NCBI GenBank assembly: GCA_947626525.1
Contig: CANQSM010000016.1
Location: 1-45,239, forward strand
Origin: an uncultured Phocaeicola sp.
Lineage (GTDB): Bacteria; Bacteroidota; Bacteroidia; Bacteroidales; Bacteroidaceae
DNA: 45,239 nt
Direction: 5' to 3'
Part shown: positions 44,048 to 45,239 of the stretch, in pieces
How the letters are laid out: every line of letters begins with the position of its first letter
Position numbering within the stretch: position 1 is the stretch's first letter
Notes under the pieces: generated by a model
Database searches by the model: none
What the model was told of the DNA's origin: nothing
The model's input: only the letters and a program-made list of their open reading frames with translations
Program-made: the position numbers and the translations under genes

Positions 44048-44473
44048 ATGACACAGAAAGAATTTGAAGACCGTATACGGAGGCTGATAACAGCGGAAGA
44101 TTACCATTTGGTGGAAACCCTCTACATGGCTGCTGGAGATATGGACAAAGACGAGTTCTGTAAAGAGATGAGAGTCATGTGTGCCTATGATGGCGCAAAC
44201 GACCATATCGAACTACGCCAATGTTTGAAAGCGATCGGTAGGCGTGTTGGCGGAATGGAGGCAGAACTCAGTTTTTTGAGAAAGGCTGTAAATAAAGAAC
44301 GGGAAGAACTTGCGGAGTTCCTTATCGGCAAGGCCAGCGCATATAACGACACAGATTTTTATAGTGCGGCCGTGAAATTAATCGGGCAAAAGCAAGTAAC
44401 GCTTTGTAAAATCAAAATGGGGCTTCCCCTTTGGAGTGAGGATATGCAATATATCAACGACAATCTGAAATAA
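44048..44473 (+). CDS. Phage early protein, unknown function
   Basis: 141 residues from ATG 44048, which has AAAGGA ahead of it; ATG 44021 in the same frame is possible. Charged, mostly helical, no membrane segment. Motifs: D-K-D-E-F-C-K-E-M and a long Glu/Arg helix (N-K-E-R-E-E-L-A-E-F-L). I do not recognise it. First gene behind the early promoter, the place of ner in Mu, though no Ner-type HTH is seen. Confidence 0.7.
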   Translation: MTQKEFEDRIRRLITAEDYHLVETLYMAAGDMDKDEFCKEMRVMCAYDGANDHIELRQCLKAIGRRVGGMEAELSFLRKAVNKEREELAEFLIGKASAYNDTDFYSAAVKLIGQKQVTLCKIKMGLPLWSEDMQYINDNLK

Positions 44474-44481
44474 ACTGGGAC

Positions 44482-44850
44482 ATGGAAAAGTACATAGCAG
44501 TAACGAAAGAAAACCGTGAGTTCCTGATTAAGACGTTCAGGACTACTAAAATGGCGGTATGGCGGGCACTGACTTTTGTTGAACGTGGGGGTGACAGCCC
44601 ACGGGCGCGAAAAATCCGCCATCTGGCGCAGCAGCGCGGAGGTATCTTAATGATTGCCTCACCTGCGATTGAAACGATGCACGATGCTGACGGCTATATG
44701 CGTCAGTATTTCCCCAATGGCGTGATGCTGGAATGCGACAAGAACACGGGGCGCGTGGACATCATCAAAGACGGCAAGTCTGTAAAGAACTATCAACACG
44801 TAATGTTAGACCAGTTCCCCGCCATACAGGCGGAAGCACAATCAATGTAA
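44482..44850 (+). CDS. Phage early protein, unknown function
   Basis: 122 residues, basic N-terminal half (K-T-F-R-T-T-K-M-A-V-W-R-A-L) with a short R-A-R-K-I-R segment, and a second half with beta character (G-V-M-L-E-C-D-K-N-T-G-R-V-D-I-I-K-D-G). Could be a DNA-binding accessory protein, but nothing is recognised with confidence. 8 bp after the previous gene and 3 bp before the transposase gene, so one operon. Confidence 0.7.
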   Translation: MEKYIAVTKENREFLIKTFRTTKMAVWRALTFVERGGDSPRARKIRHLAQQRGGILMIASPAIETMHDADGYMRQYFPNGVMLECDKNTGRVDIIKDGKSVKNYQHVMLDQFPAIQAEAQSM

Positions 44851-44853
44851 AAT

Positions 44854-45239
44854 ATGGAATATTACGGTAACACGCTTTGTATAAGTCACACCGAGCTGAT
44901 TGCTGGTATTATGACGGAAGACACGGTGAAAAACCTGCGCCGTCGTAAGCAAATCAAGCAGGTGCAACGTGCCTGCTATGGGACACCCGCGCTGTTTGCC
45001 GTTGAAAGCCTGCCACTGAAATATCGCACGGAGGTTTACCGCCGTTATCCCGACTTACAGGAAAAAGCCGACAGCAAGCCTTTTATGGACACAATCACCC
45101 CCGACGGACAGGCCATGCAGTTTTACGCGGACTATGTGCTGGCCGACGGCCGCCACCTCACCACCGAAAAGCAGGCGGAATATTCAAACAACTGCGCCAT
45201 CATGAACGCTTTTCGGCAGTGTATCGAAACCAGCAACAG
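44854..45239 (+). CDS. Mu-type transposase, N-terminal part (cut by the window edge)
   Basis: 128 codons are visible with no stop. The start shows an HTH-like DNA-binding part (C-I-S-H-T-E-L-I to T-V-K-N-L-R-R-R-K-Q-I) and then L-P-L-K-Y-R-T-E-V-Y-R-R-Y-P-D-L, the linker usually seen before the second DNA-binding domain in Bacteroides Mu-like transposases. The catalytic DDE core lies outside the window. Assignment rests on this N-terminal pattern and on the phage context. Confidence 0.75.
   Translation, partial: MEYYGNTLCISHTELIAGIMTEDTVKNLRRRKQIKQVQRACYGTPALFAVESLPLKYRTEVYRRYPDLQEKADSKPFMDTITPDGQAMQFYADYVLADGRHLTTEKQAEYSNNCAIMNAFRQCIETSN

Larger units (their letters stand above)
42683..45239 (+). 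mobile_element. Left end of a Mu-like transposable prophage (right side beyond the window)
   Basis: Gene order is that of Mu: left end sites, a leftward repressor, a rightward early operon and a transposase. Three copies of a 13-15 bp motif sit near the boundary (42691, 42783, 43154). Mu-type ends begin with TG; candidate ends are 42683 or 42689, but the exact base cannot be fixed without the right end and the 5-bp target repeat. It entered the gap upstream of a PepSY-like gene. Confidence 0.8.

Overview
The window reads as chromosomal DNA of a Bacteroidales gut bacterium, most likely Bacteroides or Phocaeicola. The grounds are the gene families (DUF4290, DUF4834, DUF4465, PepSY-like lipoproteins, GH29 fucosidase, M49 peptidase), lipoproteins with a Cys followed by acidic residues, weak Shine-Dalgarno signals, and several promoters of the Bacteroidetes sigma type (TTTG, 19-20 bp, TAnnTTTG). 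No rRNA is present to fix the species. One tRNA-Pro(GGG) lies near 31.5 kb.

Layout. 0-7.9 kb is a core housekeeping block on the + strand: a DUF4465 lipoprotein, tsaB, a DUF4290 gene, murA, rimM, an M23 peptidase, dxr and rseP (tRNA modification, peptidoglycan precursor, ribosome maturation, isoprenoid and envelope proteolysis). 8.2-13.1 kb is a compact four-gene envelope operon: two proteins resembling the C- and N-terminal parts of YjbH, a lipoprotein with an internal duplication between them, and an OmpA-family porin, closed by a strong terminator. A 30-codon membrane miniprotein with its own promoter lies on the minus strand at 13.4 kb. 13.9-17.2 kb carries a UROD/MtaA-type protein, an MFS permease and a TPR protein; recQ converges on them. 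19.2-26.7 kb holds a small AraC-type regulator, an M49 peptidase, an AlkD-like protein, a Fur-family regulator, purA, a GH29 fucosidase and a zinc peptidase.

26.9-31.5 kb is looser and accessory in character: an acyltransferase, a divergent HxlR/DJ-1 pair, several repeat and hairpin-rich non-coding stretches, and a chimeric remnant joining the start of an ADP-ribosylglycohydrolase to the end of an A1S_2505-type domain. 31.5-42.6 kb returns to core genes: tRNA-Pro, aroA, a small Cys-containing membrane protein, a metal ABC permease, tsaE, an Imm17 protein, then trxA and dnaE on the minus strand, psd-pssA (phosphatidylethanolamine synthesis), DUF4834, and two PepSY-like exported proteins.

From about 42.68 kb to the right edge lies the left end of a Mu-like transposable prophage. 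It has three copies of a 13-bp transposase-site-like motif, a helically phased TTTAA array, a G-quadruplex-prone tandem repeat, a leftward repressor, a consensus early promoter with a palindromic operator inside its spacer, two small early genes, and the start of the transposase gene, which is cut by the window edge. The best candidates for new biology are the phage left-end control region, the split-YjbH envelope operon, the miniprotein and the ADP-ribosyl chimera.
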